Below, piece after piece: positions 1 to 9,350 of a stretch of DNA of 27,312 bases (position 1 is its first letter; each line of letters starts with the position of its first letter). Origin of the DNA: Fibrobacterota bacterium (lineage in GTDB: Bacteria; Fibrobacterota; Chitinivibrionia; Chitinivibrionales; Chitinispirillaceae); assembly GCA_023459055.1 (NCBI GenBank), contig JAEWVR010000022.1, positions 1-27,312 on the forward strand. The letters run 5' to 3'. The notes beneath the pieces were generated by a model. It made no database searches and was not told the origin of the DNA. It worked only from the letters and a program-made list of their open reading frames with translations. A program made the position numbers and the translations under genes.

Positions 1-7
1 TACCCCC

Positions 8-122
8 TGCCGAATAGCTCCGGAATAGGGTGCCGAATACTTTCCGGATTACCCTGCCGAATAGAGGCCGGAATCACCTGCCGAATAGAAAACGGATTAG
101 GGTGCCGGATAAAAACGGATTT
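8..122. repeat. Five tandem 24-bp degenerate repeats, transposon-end-like
   Basis: Units begin at 8, 31, 55, 79 and 103. Each starts TGCCGAATA (TGCCGGATA in the last) and carries a second half-motif CCGGAAT or ACGGATT 12-14 bp later, so there is a half-unit rhythm of about 12 bp. The junctions alternate GGG and CCC. The copies abut and have no spacers. Multiple short repeats of this kind at an element end are known for IS21-family transposons, where they bind the transposase. No transposase is visible inside the window, so the rest would lie to the left. The repeat is seen directly; the IS21-like reading is inference. Confidence 0.6.
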
Positions 123-452
123 TGCAAGTAATAAATAATTTACGTAAATTAAACAAAATTAATATTCATCCGGTGTGTTGTTTCCCGGGCCATATAAAGG
201 AACTTTTGCTGTAAAAAAATACAGTTTCAATATTGTATTTCCAGAAAGAGAGTGAAATGCACAAAATCACCCTGTTGTTGATGACAAAAAATCATGGATT
301 AGTTGTGCAATCCTACTATACTCAAAATTTAATTGGAAATAGTACAGCGCTTGGTTTTAAAGGTACACAAGGAATAGGAATATTTTTTTACATATAGTGA
401 TGTTATATTGCAGAAATTAATAAAATGTAAATTCATAAATTCAGGAGTCTAA
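123..452. other. Leader/intergenic region upstream of the RHS gene
   Basis: This AT-rich stretch separates the terminal repeats from the giant RHS gene. It ends with a good ribosome binding site (CAGGAG) 6 nt before the ATG at 453. I see no convincing sigma-70 promoter and no tRNA or hairpin terminator. The only reading frame is a 46-codon one at 257-397, listed separately. Confidence 0.5.
257..397 (+). CDS. Possible 46-residue peptide, doubtful
   Basis: An ATG at 257 follows a purine-rich AGAAAGAGAG stretch and opens a 46-codon frame ending with TAG at 395-397. The peptide begins MHKITLLLMTKNHG and ends GIGIFFYI. It has no recognisable domain, signal peptide or charge pattern. It could be a leader peptide, a decayed gene or a chance frame. 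The only support is the start context. Confidence 0.15.
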   Translation: MHKITLLLMTKNHGLVVQSYYTQNLIGNSTALGFKGTQGIGIFFYI

Positions 453-3400
453 ATGCTTTATTTACGCAATGGTTTATTATTTTGCTTTTTTGTAGTCGTG
501 GCCACATTTGCAGGTGATACATCAATATTCGAAAGAGTTTTTGAGCGTAACAATGGAAAACCTGCTGCAGAGATCTTTACTTTTGAAGTTCAAAATGCAC
601 AGAATGCACAAGTAACAATCATTAATGGCCCTGCTACGTTCAAAAGAGTCAGCAGTGCAGAAATATTTATTAATAATAATCAAATTGCTACTGAAAATGA
701 ATTCAATCAAGGTATAGCTAGTCTGGAAAAAACAGTCAATCTGCAAAATATCAACAAAATTCAGGTGCTTCTCAGAAGCGAGCCTGGCTCTGCAATTAAA
801 ATAACGATACGAGGTCTGAATGCGATAGGGCCGGAAGTTAGAATACTATACCCTGAGCATAATAGCATAATCACAACAAATTCACCATTAATTAATGTAG
901 CGTATGTATCCACACAATTTCCACTCAATCTTTCAACATTCAAAATCTTATTGGATAATGTTGACAAAACGTCAGAATTGACTGCCAATACAACATATGC
1001 AACCGGTACGTTTCATGATACACTATCTCAGGGAAATCATATATTAAAAACCATAATACTTGACAATAATGCGAATATTGGCGAACATACGGTTAGTTTT
1101 TATGTTGATTCCAAACCTCCTGAAATTTCGATTGTTAATGTTGTAAACAAAGTTTCATCAATAGATACACCAGCAATAAATATTGAATGGCATGATTACG
1201 GATCTGGTCCGGATAGTAGAACATTTAAATTTTTAGTTAATAATTCAGATATTACCAGTAAATGTGTTTTAACTGACAATAGTGCTGTATGCAGGATAAC
1301 AGAGCCTCTACAGGAAATTACGAATCAGTTCACTGCAATTATTGCTGATAGCGCAGGAAATTATGATACTGCAATCGCTTACTATACAGTTGATAAAACA
1401 GCGCCAGTAGTAACTATACAATCACCAGTAAATGGTTTGTTGACAAATAGCCCAACTATAAATGTTGCATGGACCATTGACGGGGTGACTCAAACAACTC
1501 AAACAACCGAAACCTTGACAGAAGGTGCAAACATAATAACCCGTAGTGCAACCGATGCAGCGGGAAATACAGGAACAGCAAGTGTCAATGTGACGCTTGA
1601 TACTCAGGTCCCCGTTGTTGTTATCAGCTCGCCCGCAAATAACTCAGTGACCACACAAAATACTATAAATGTTGTCTGGACTGTTGATGGAATAACTCAG
1701 AGCACACAAACAACAGCTATGTTGACAAATGGTGTGAATACGATTACCCGGAGTTTTACCGATGATGCGGGTAATACAGGTGTTGCGACTGTTCAGATTA
1801 CTTTAAAGACTAACACACTGCCATTGCCACCTGATCCTGTTACGGTTGCTCCAAAACTTGACAGTACACAGTTTACAAGCATGAAAGATGCTACATCTTT
1901 TCTGTATACAGGTACTCATCCGATTCAAAAAGGAGTTGCAGAAGGTACAATTGAGCTTAATCGTGTAGCAGTAATCCGTGGTAAAGTACTTGACAGAAAT
2001 AACAATCCACTTTCAGGTGTTAAAATAACCATCTCTGGCCACCCTGAATTTGGTCAGACATTAAGCAGGCAGGATGGAATGTTTGATATTGCAGTAAATG
2101 GTGGAGGTTTTCTGAAAATTGTTTACGAAAAAGAAACCTGGTTCGACGTACATCGGCAGATTGATGTTCCATGGCAAAATTATGTAATAGCACCTGATGT
2201 TGTAATGGTGCAGGCAGATCCAGTTGTGACACCGATCTCTCTTACAGCAAATACAGAAATGCAGGTAATGCGGGCAAGTACCGTGACTGACAATGATGGA
2301 ACACGTACTGCAACGATATTATTTCCACCTGGAATTGAAGTTACCAGCGGGAATTATTCTACAATAAACGTTCGTGCTACAGAATATACAGCCGGTGAGA
2401 ATGGTAAAAATGCAATGCCAGCAGAATTGCCTCCGGCAACCGGATATACCTATTGTACAGAACTTAGTGTTGATGGTGTCGAGAATGTAACATTTAACAA
2501 GCCGGTATATTTTTATCTTGAAAACTTTCTGAACTTTCCTGTTGGTGGGATTGTACCGGCGGGGTACTATAGTCGCAACGGATATAGTTCTGGAAGTAGT
2601 TGTAATGAATCAACAGAACCAGCCTGGATACCATCAGAGAATGGTCGTATTGTAAAGGTATTATCAATCGAAAATAACACCACTATATTAGATGTAAAGG
2701 GTGATGGCGTCCCGGCAACACAAGATGTCCTTGATTCTCTCGGTATTACTGAAGAGGAGCAAAGAAAAATTGCTGGTTTGTATCAGCCAGGTCAAAGTCT
2801 ATGGAGAGTACCAATTACTCACTTTACACCATGGGATTGCAACTGGCCTTATGGTCCACCAGATAGTGCTGAAGAACCAGAAGTTGAATTAGATACTTTT
2901 TACATTGAAGAAGAACCCTGCAATAAAAGTGGATCTATAATTGATGTTCAAAACCAGATACTTCAGGAACAGTTACCAATAACAGGGACATCTTTTAGTT
3001 TAAATTATTCAAGTAAGCGTGGTATTGGAAGAACCAGCGAGAATACTGTTAAAATTCCCCTGACTAAAGAAACATATCCATCGTGTTTAAAACGCATTGA
3101 ATTAACAATTGAGATTGCAGGTAGAGTTTTCAATCAAACATTTCAACCCTCCACGAATTTAGTTACTTCATTTACATGGGATGGCTATGATGCGTATAAC
3201 CGTAAAGTAAATGATCCTACGAAAGCTGTAATCAGTATTGGGTATGTTTATAATGCGATTTATCAGGAGCCCGGGAATTTTGAGAAAAGTTTTGGATCTT
3301 TGTCTGGCGCTAAAATGGTTGACGATCGAAGCCGCTCTGAGATTACAATGTGGAAAAAAAGTGAAAGAACATTAGAAAATATTGATGAAAGACCATATGG

Positions 3401-6400
3401 TTTAGGTGGTTTCTCTATTTCTTCACAGCATAGATTAGATCCGAATACAGGAATGCTCTATAATGGCAATGGCACAATTCAGAATTTTTCATCATACGTT
3501 CCGATAATTAAAACGGTTGCAGGCGATGGTAATTATTCGTGTGACGCAAATGATGATTGTGGTGAAGGTGGACCAGCTGATAAAGCCTTTGTCTCACGAA
3601 TTTCAGATGTCACTGTAGCTGCCGATGGTACTGTTTATTTCATTGATCGTGATGCACAACGTTTAAAAAAAATAGTGGCTGATGGTACGATTCATACTGT
3701 AGCTGGTACTTATGGTGATTTTAGTGATTATGGTATTTATGGTGATACTTTAAATTGTGCCCCTGCAATTGATGCTAAATTCTTCATACCAACAAGTGTT
3801 GCAGTAGGACCAGATGGTTCAATTTATGTTCTTTGTGATTATTACCCAAGGATATTTAAAATTAAAGATGGGATTATTTCTGTTTTTGCTGGAACAGGTG
3901 AAGCTGGTTTTAGTGGTGATGGTGGGCCTGCTACACTTGCACAATTTTATGCGAATGATGGTAAGATTGCAGTAGGACCAGATGGTAAAGTATACCTTGC
4001 GGATGCAGGTAACAATCGCATTCGGTGTATTGATTTGGATGGTACCATTCGCACTATTGCAGGAAATGGGGTTGAGTATGGTGGTTATAGTGGTGAAAAT
4101 GTTGATGCTAAAAATGCTTCATTATGGTATCCCAGGGGATTAGCAGTAGATAAATATGGATGCATTTATATTGGTGAATACTATAGAATTCGAAAAATAG
4201 GAACGGATGGAATAATACGTACAATTGCTGGGCAAGACATTTGGAAATCGGATCGAGGTGATGGTGCTGACGCCCATAATGCATGGTTCCTTGCTGCAGA
4301 TGATATAGATATTGATCAAAATGGCGCGATAGTTTTTGCAGACAGATATGACACAAGAGTTCGATTGATTGATAATTCTGGAATAATTAGTACACTGGCT
4401 GGTGGAATTAGGATGTACCCAATGTATAATGGGGATAATATTCCTGCCAGATCAGCCTGTCTAAATTATCCAACATCAGTTGCATTTGACAATGAAGGTA
4501 ATGTTTATGTTGCAGATGCCAATAACCTCCGACTACGCAAAATAGAATCACCCCATAAAAAAGGACTTGGTTATAGCAATATTGACTTTCCATCGGGGGA
4601 TGGTTCATTGAGGTTCGTGTTTGACAGAAATGGAAAACATTTACGTACAGAGAATGCACTTACCAATACTGCATTGGTTCAATTCATATATAATGAACAT
4701 GGAACGCTTGACAGTATTGTTGATGCATCAGGAAATGCAACTATCATTGAAAGAAATAGCGATGGTACCCCTGCAGCAATTGTTGGACCTTATGGTCAAC
4801 GCTCTTTACTTACGCTTAACACCGATGGATATCTCAGTTCAATAACCAACCCGGCTGGTGAAAAAATACAGATGAATTATCAGAATAATGGTCTTCTTTC
4901 ATCATTTACTGATTCAAAAGGGAACAGCTCCACTTTCGAGTATGACACGCTTGGACGTCTAATAAAAGACACTGATGCAAAAGGTGGATTCACCTCTTTA
5001 CAAAGAGTTGAACTTGATGATGGTTATGAAGTCAGGGATTCAACAGCAGAAGGCGTGGTAAAGGTTTACAAAACACGTAGGCTTCCTGATGGAACAAAGG
5101 TTAAAGAGGTGCAGGGGTGTTGTGGAAATAGTACTATTTCTTATACTTATCCTGATGGAAGGATAGAAACAACATCATCAGATAATACTAAAGTTAGTAT
5201 TACACAAGGTCCCGATCCAAGGTTTGGAATGATCGTTCCAATTGCCAGCAAAATTATAACAACTTTGCCCTCTGGTCAATCAACAGAAGCTTCTACTGAA
5301 TCAAGAGTAACCTATACTGCTGATGGTGAATTAGATAGCTTAATAACTGTTTCAAATTTTGGAAATCGGTTTTACAGAAAAATATATGCAAATTCTGAAA
5401 AGAAGTTTATCTCAATTTCACCGGAAGGCAGAGTATCTGAGGATAAAATTGATTCTTTAGGAAGACTTATTTACTCGAAAAACGGTGGACTGGATTCAAT
5501 TACTTATTTGTATGATTCACGTGGTCGCATAACTTCAATTGAGCAGGGTGATGGCATATCATTGCGTAAATTGACATACGAATATGATATTCATGGAAAT
5601 GTAAAGTATGTTACAGATCCACTTGGCAATAAGTCATCATTTAATTATGATAATGCAGATCGTGTAACAAATGAACAGTTACCGGATTTAACGAACATAC
5701 GGTATGAATATGACCTTAATGGCAATGTTACCAGAGTTATAACTCCGGGAAATAATTATCATGATTATAATTATGATATCATTGATAATCCTGCATCATA
5801 TAAACCGCCAATGGTTAGTGAAGGAAATACACTATCGTCAATTGAATACAATCTAAACAGGGACATTTCTAAAATTACACAGCCAAATGGTTTTATGGTT
5901 AATTTCCACTATGACTCGTTTGGAAGAATCTCGAGTGTAAGCACTCCTGACGGTAATTTGTCCTATTCCTACGACCCTGTAACCAACAAAGAAATATCCT
6001 GTATAACTCCTGAAAGTAATACATTGTACTGGAACTATGATGGCGATTTATTAACCGCAGAACATTCTGAAGGTATCGTGAATGATAGTGTTATTTATTC
6101 ATATAATTCAGATTTACGAATAGGCACCTGCTCTGCTGCAGGTACTACTGATGAATTCCAGTACGATATGGACGGCTTGGTTACCCGTGTTCAGGATTTA
6201 ACTATTGCGCGTGATCCATTAAATGGAAATATTACAGGAAGTAGTATTGGTGGTATCAATGATAATTTCGGATATAATAGCACCGGTGAAGTGATTCAGT
6301 ATAATGCAGATTATCAGGGTGCGGAACTTTTAGGATTATCATATGAAAGAGATAAAACCGGTCGAATCATTGCAAAAACTGAGTCAATTGACGGGCAGAC

Positions 6401-8078
6401 ACACCAGTATCAGTACTTCTATAATTTGTCTGGTTATCTGGAACGTGTTAGTAAAGATGGTACTACTATTACATCGTACACATTTGATCCTGACGGTAAT
6501 AGAACCTCAATAAATGGTGTCTCTGGCAACAGGAATTATGTTTATGATGCACAGGACAGGATGTTATCTGATGGAATTTCATCATATGCATATAATAGCA
6601 ATGGTGAATTAATTTCCCGATCTGAAAATGACAGTGTAACTAAGTATGAGTATGATTCTTTTGGTAACTTAAAGAAAGTAATTCTGAAAAATGGAAAAAT
6701 AATAGAGTACGTTACCGATGGGAAAAATAGACGAATAGCGAAAATTGTCAATGGGGTAGTGTCCAGAAAATGGACATACCAGGGATTATTGCGTCCGATT
6801 GCTGAATATGATGGTCAGGATAATCTCATTGCACGATATGTTTATGCAAATAATATCAATGTACCGGAATACATGATTAAAAATGGAGAAACGTACAGAT
6901 TAATAACCGATCTTTTAGGCAGTGTAAGAATTATTGTCAATGTTGCCACAGGTGAAATAGTTCAACGAATGGATTATGATGAGTACGGGAATATTTTATC
7001 TGATAGCAACTCCGGATTTACACCTTTTGGATTCGCAGGTGGCATGTATGATATTGATACAAAACTTACAAGATTCTTCTACAGAGATTATGATGCAAAT
7101 TCCGGCAGATGGACAACCAAAGATCCAAACGGACAGGGCGCTGGATTTAATGTATATCTCTATGTAAATAACAGTCCTGTTTCATACATCGATCCAACTG
7201 GTGAGTTTGCACAAATTATAGTTGGTGCAGTGGTTGGTGCTGCAACAGAGACGTTAATACAACTGGCACTAATGATAGTAGATCCTTGCCATGAATTTGA
7301 CTGGAGTGATGTTGGAGGAGGTGCATTACTTGGTGCTGCAACTGGTGGACTTGGGAGTATAGTAAAAGCATTGAAGGCGTTAAAAACTGCTAACAAGTTG
7401 AAGAAAGTTACTGGCGGTTTTTGTTTTGTTGAAGGTACCTTAGTAACGACGGATGCTGGTACAAAAAAAATCGAGGATATAAAGGAAGGAGAATTTGTTC
7501 TTTCCAGAAATGATAAAACTGGAGAAGAAACATTTAAACCTGTTTTACAAACGATCGTTACAAAAAATCAAAATGTCTTAAAGCTTTCGCTTACAAGAAA
7601 TGATACAATTACTGAAGAATTCAGAGTAACTGGGATACACCCTTTTTATGTTAAGAATTCCGGCTGGAGGTATGCAGAAAATCTCAAGATCGGTGATACG
7701 GTCACGTGTTCTGATAGTAATTGGTTAATTGTAAACTATTCTGTCGCACTTGACAGTAATTATACAGTATATAATTTTGAAGTTGCAGATTTTCATACTT
7801 ATTTTGTTGGTACTTCAAGGGTTTGGGTTCATAATAATCCTTGTTCTCAAGGTTTTAAAGTTTCTGAAACATTTAAAAATCCAATGGATGCATTGGGTTT
7901 GACAAATACAAAAGTCATAAGGATTAAAATTGAAAAAACAAAAAACTTCGAATGGAGTGATAAAGGATTTACTGAAAAACACTATTATCTAGATAGCTCG
8001 AATGGAGTACAAAAGTCTCTTTTCTATAATCCTAAAACGAAAGCTTATACTGGTGGCCATAATTCATCAGGGCAATAA
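453..8078 (+). CDS. Secreted RHS/YD-repeat polymorphic toxin with Hint domain and C-terminal toxin tip
   Basis: A 2541-residue exported protein. Residues 1-20 are a Sec signal peptide (hydrophobic core LLFCFFVVVATFA). Residues ~220-452 hold Ig-like repeats; two 70-residue units at ~313-382 and ~383-452 are close copies (both with NVxWTxDGxTQ and TDxAGNTG). Residues ~505-560 look like a carboxypeptidase-regulatory-like beta domain. Residues ~1020-1370 are NHL propeller repeats (VAGTGEAGFSGDGGPA, IRTIAG). YD/RHS repeats run ~1390-2210 and close with the RHS core around 2190-2253 (DYDANSGRWTTKDP, YVNNSPVSYIDPTGEF). A hydrophobic Gly/Ala stretch follows, then a Hint domain from Cys2324 (CFVEGTLV) to VWVHNN (2457-2462). 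The last 79 residues are a variable tip that I cannot assign to a toxin family. In this family the RHS shell encapsulates the tip and Hint cleavage is thought to release it; function as an antibacterial toxin is inferred. The immunity gene starts 1 nt after the stop. Confidence 0.93.
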   Translation: MLYLRNGLLFCFFVVVATFAGDTSIFERVFERNNGKPAAEIFTFEVQNAQNAQVTIINGPATFKRVSSAEIFINNNQIATENEFNQGIASLEKTVNLQNINKIQVLLRSEPGSAIKITIRGLNAIGPEVRILYPEHNSIITTNSPLINVAYVSTQFPLNLSTFKILLDNVDKTSELTANTTYATGTFHDTLSQGNHILKTIILDNNANIGEHTVSFYVDSKPPEISIVNVVNKVSSIDTPAINIEWHDYGSGPDSRTFKFLVNNSDITSKCVLTDNSAVCRITEPLQEITNQFTAIIADSAGNYDTAIAYYTVDKTAPVVTIQSPVNGLLTNSPTINVAWTIDGVTQTTQTTETLTEGANIITRSATDAAGNTGTASVNVTLDTQVPVVVISSPANNSVTTQNTINVVWTVDGITQSTQTTAMLTNGVNTITRSFTDDAGNTGVATVQITLKTNTLPLPPDPVTVAPKLDSTQFTSMKDATSFLYTGTHPIQKGVAEGTIELNRVAVIRGKVLDRNNNPLSGVKITISGHPEFGQTLSRQDGMFDIAVNGGGFLKIVYEKETWFDVHRQIDVPWQNYVIAPDVVMVQADPVVTPISLTANTEMQVMRASTVTDNDGTRTATILFPPGIEVTSGNYSTINVRATEYTAGENGKNAMPAELPPATGYTYCTELSVDGVENVTFNKPVYFYLENFLNFPVGGIVPAGYYSRNGYSSGSSCNESTEPAWIPSENGRIVKVLSIENNTTILDVKGDGVPATQDVLDSLGITEEEQRKIAGLYQPGQSLWRVPITHFTPWDCNWPYGPPDSAEEPEVELDTFYIEEEPCNKSGSIIDVQNQILQEQLPITGTSFSLNYSSKRGIGRTSENTVKIPLTKETYPSCLKRIELTIEIAGRVFNQTFQPSTNLVTSFTWDGYDAYNRKVNDPTKAVISIGYVYNAIYQEPGNFEKSFGSLSGAKMVDDRSRSEITMWKKSERTLENIDERPYGLGGFSISSQHRLDPNTGMLYNGNGTIQNFSSYVPIIKTVAGDGNYSCDANDDCGEGGPADKAFVSRISDVTVAADGTVYFIDRDAQRLKKIVADGTIHTVAGTYGDFSDYGIYGDTLNCAPAIDAKFFIPTSVAVGPDGSIYVLCDYYPRIFKIKDGIISVFAGTGEAGFSGDGGPATLAQFYANDGKIAVGPDGKVYLADAGNNRIRCIDLDGTIRTIAGNGVEYGGYSGENVDAKNASLWYPRGLAVDKYGCIYIGEYYRIRKIGTDGIIRTIAGQDIWKSDRGDGADAHNAWFLAADDIDIDQNGAIVFADRYDTRVRLIDNSGIISTLAGGIRMYPMYNGDNIPARSACLNYPTSVAFDNEGNVYVADANNLRLRKIESPHKKGLGYSNIDFPSGDGSLRFVFDRNGKHLRTENALTNTALVQFIYNEHGTLDSIVDASGNATIIERNSDGTPAAIVGPYGQRSLLTLNTDGYLSSITNPAGEKIQMNYQNNGLLSSFTDSKGNSSTFEYDTLGRLIKDTDAKGGFTSLQRVELDDGYEVRDSTAEGVVKVYKTRRLPDGTKVKEVQGCCGNSTISYTYPDGRIETTSSDNTKVSITQGPDPRFGMIVPIASKIITTLPSGQSTEASTESRVTYTADGELDSLITVSNFGNRFYRKIYANSEKKFISISPEGRVSEDKIDSLGRLIYSKNGGLDSITYLYDSRGRITSIEQGDGISLRKLTYEYDIHGNVKYVTDPLGNKSSFNYDNADRVTNEQLPDLTNIRYEYDLNGNVTRVITPGNNYHDYNYDIIDNPASYKPPMVSEGNTLSSIEYNLNRDISKITQPNGFMVNFHYDSFGRISSVSTPDGNLSYSYDPVTNKEISCITPESNTLYWNYDGDLLTAEHSEGIVNDSVIYSYNSDLRIGTCSAAGTTDEFQYDMDGLVTRVQDLTIARDPLNGNITGSSIGGINDNFGYNSTGEVIQYNADYQGAELLGLSYERDKTGRIIAKTESIDGQTHQYQYFYNLSGYLERVSKDGTTITSYTFDPDGNRTSINGVSGNRNYVYDAQDRMLSDGISSYAYNSNGELISRSENDSVTKYEYDSFGNLKKVILKNGKIIEYVTDGKNRRIAKIVNGVVSRKWTYQGLLRPIAEYDGQDNLIARYVYANNINVPEYMIKNGETYRLITDLLGSVRIIVNVATGEIVQRMDYDEYGNILSDSNSGFTPFGFAGGMYDIDTKLTRFFYRDYDANSGRWTTKDPNGQGAGFNVYLYVNNSPVSYIDPTGEFAQIIVGAVVGAATETLIQLALMIVDPCHEFDWSDVGGGALLGAATGGLGSIVKALKALKTANKLKKVTGGFCFVEGTLVTTDAGTKKIEDIKEGEFVLSRNDKTGEETFKPVLQTIVTKNQNVLKLSLTRNDTITEEFRVTGIHPFYVKNSGWRYAENLKIGDTVTCSDSNWLIVNYSVALDSNYTVYNFEVADFHTYFVGTSRVWVHNNPCSQGFKVSETFKNPMDALGLTNTKVIRIKIEKTKNFEWSDKGFTEKHYYLDSSNGVQKSLFYNPKTKAYTGGHNSSGQ
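7491..7838 (+). repeat. Hint-domain direct repeat, copy A (inside the RHS gene)
   Basis: This 348-bp stretch encodes the Hint domain from the sequence after its first beta strand to VWVHNN. It matches 9003-9350 codon for codon with no gaps at a constant offset of 1512 bp. Similarity stops abruptly after the AATAAT encoding the two Asn residues, where the toxin tips diverge completely. Confidence 0.9.
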
Positions 8079-8079
8079 T

Positions 8080-8583
8080 ATGACTAACAATAGAATTAAA
8101 ATTCAATATAAACATATGAGTTTTGTCTCCTTTAAAAACGCGATTGATGCGATCAATTACGCAAAAAATGTAGATCATGAATTTAGGAATATTGATATTG
8201 ATAAATTAAAAAATAATACTCTTGTAGATGTGTATTGGTCTCTTGATAAATTGGTTTTAAAATTAAGTAGTGAAAAATATATTGAAATAATTCCAACAAA
8301 GCTATGCCTTTATGCTGCCTTAAAGGATGATTATGCATTTGAATCAGGTTCTACTCTTGAAGAAAATACAGAAATCAATCTAGTCGGGATTAAACAAAAC
8401 GTTTTGTGGATACCTGACCATGTGATTAAACAAATACTTGGAAAAAAAATCATAAATATTTCATTTGATAGATATGTAATTTTTATCTATTTTGCAAATG
8501 ATACTAAGTTGTTTACTGTATATCAATTTATAGATGGTGAATCAGGCAATTTCAAAATCCAATGGGATTATGAAGAAGATTAA
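8080..8583 (+). CDS. Probable immunity protein for the RHS toxin tip
   Basis: A 167-residue cytoplasmic-looking protein beginning MTNNRIKIQYKHMSF. The frame is open further upstream, but the ATG at 8080 lies 1 nt after the RHS stop and is the natural translationally coupled start; starts further up would overlap the toxin tip. It is Ile/Lys/Asp-rich and mixed alpha/beta in appearance, with an acidic C-terminus (WDYEED). It has no signal peptide or membrane segment. I do not recognise a family. The call rests on position: in RHS loci a small gene directly after the toxin tip normally encodes the cognate inhibitor. No obvious terminator follows. Confidence 0.7.
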   Translation: MTNNRIKIQYKHMSFVSFKNAIDAINYAKNVDHEFRNIDIDKLKNNTLVDVYWSLDKLVLKLSSEKYIEIIPTKLCLYAALKDDYAFESGSTLEENTEINLVGIKQNVLWIPDHVIKQILGKKIINISFDRYVIFIYFANDTKLFTVYQFIDGESGNFKIQWDYEED

Positions 8584-8605
8584 TGTATTTTCACAATTGA
8601 CATAA

Positions 8606-8630
8606 GGTAACCCTGTCAATTTTACACTTA
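8606..8630 (+). repeat. IS256-end-like sequence after the first immunity gene
   Basis: GGTAACCCTGTCAATTTTAC begins 22 nt after the immunity stop codon. A related sequence, GGTGACCCTGTCATAATTTT, lies at 10125 next to the IS256 transposase remnant, in the same orientation and again just after an immunity gene. It may be a solo end of another IS256-like copy whose interior is lost; no transposase sequence is visible to its right. Confidence 0.35.
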
Positions 8631-8710
8631 TTTTTAATCACCAGATATCTATATGATAAACAGTACTCTTAATTTAATTCAAGATCAATCTCAAATTGAC
8701 GCATATTAGA

Positions 8711-8838
8711 ATAGTATCGTTCGATAGTGTATCCAGATAAGTTTACCTAAAGACGGTGGCAATCCCACTGAAATTGCTAAACAGGTAGTGGTTTCAAACC
8801 ACACTAGGCGGTTGACGTCTTACTATGGGCTTAGGTAG
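8711..8838 (+). ncRNA. Candidate structured, pseudoknotted RNA of unknown class
   Basis: Several helices fit together by eye. A small hairpin is TATC(8715)/GATA(8723). An outer stem is TACCTAA(8744-8750)/TTAGGTA(8831-8837). Stacked next to it is AGACG(8751-8755)/CGTCT(8816-8820). Inside are hairpin GTGG(8756-8759)/CCAC(8765-8768) and a long hairpin TAGTGGTTT(8786)/AAACCACACTA(8796-8806) with a 2-nt bulge. The loop of the GTGG hairpin (GCAAT, 8759-8763) can pair with ATTGC (8773-8777), which makes a pseudoknot. All helices point to one molecule of ~100-130 nt, strand uncertain but drawn as plus. It does not fit a tRNA cloverleaf. Mobile-element guide RNA (omega/HEARO-like, TnpB-associated), an IS end or an unknown RNA are all possible; no IscB or TnpB gene is adjacent. 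Confidence 0.4.
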
Positions 8839-8935
8839 TGTCAATAATAATTCGCACATTCTCTACAGTAAGGACTTCTAATTTGGCAACATTTTATGCA
8901 ACCGATGTGTCTTCTTTGATTTCCTTTTGCAACTC

Positions 8936-8959
8936 CATACTCAAGTATTTTTGAGTATG
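8936..8959. other. Perfect 9-bp hairpin at the left edge of the orphan cassette
   Basis: CATACTCAA (8936-8944) and TTGAGTATG (8951-8959) form a perfect 9-bp stem with a 6-nt loop. The sequence after it (CTATTTTGTT) is moderately T-rich. It could be a weak terminator or the scar of an element, since it lies about 40 bp before the truncated Hint homology begins. Confidence 0.4.
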
Positions 8960-9002
8960 CTATTTTGTTACTGCGATATGTCTGAGGCCTGCTGCTGCAA
9001 GA

Positions 9003-9350
9003 GAATATGTACTTTCAAAAAATGACAAAACAGGAGAAGAAACATTCAAACCGGTTTTAAAAACATTTGTTTTTAAAAATCAAAGGATTTTAAAGCTTTC
9101 ACTTACAGGAAATGATACAATCAGTGAAGAATTCAAAGTAACAGGGATACATCCTTTTTATGTTAAGAATTCCGGCTGGCGGTATGCAGAAAATCTCAAG
9201 ATTGGTGATACGGTAACTTGTTCTGATAGCAATTGGTTAATTATAAACCATACAGTCGCACTTGACAGTACTTATACAGTTTATAATTTTGAAGTAGCAG
9301 ATTTTCATACTTACTTTGTTGGTGCTTCAAGGGTCTGGGTTCATAATAAT
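9003..9350 (+). repeat. Hint-domain direct repeat, copy B (orphan cassette)
   Basis: Ungapped match to 7491-7838, offset 1512 bp, with scattered mostly synonymous or conservative differences (for example TIVTKNQNVLKL versus TFVFKNQRILKL). From NSGWRYAENLKIGDTVTCSD onward the protein is nearly identical. It provides enough homology for RecA-dependent exchange or deletion. Confidence 0.9.

Noticed and set aside
8..122. CRISPR array
   Set aside because: Units abut with no unique spacers, are degenerate, and no cas gene is nearby.
8002..8079. Extended start of the first immunity gene inside the RHS tip
   Set aside because: It would overlap the toxin tip by 77 bp out of frame; the ATG at 8080, 1 nt after the stop, gives normal coupling.
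8742..8838. tRNA, because of a GTGGTTTCAAACCAC arm that looks like a T-arm
   Set aside because: The closing stem lies 25 nt beyond that arm, there is no anticodon arm with a usable loop and no acceptor end, so the fold is not a cloverleaf.
8838..9002. Decayed minus-strand protein reading LEVLTVENVRIIIDTT before a stop
   Set aside because: The frame is broken by several stops within a short distance and matches no family that I can name; too weak to list as a pseudogene.
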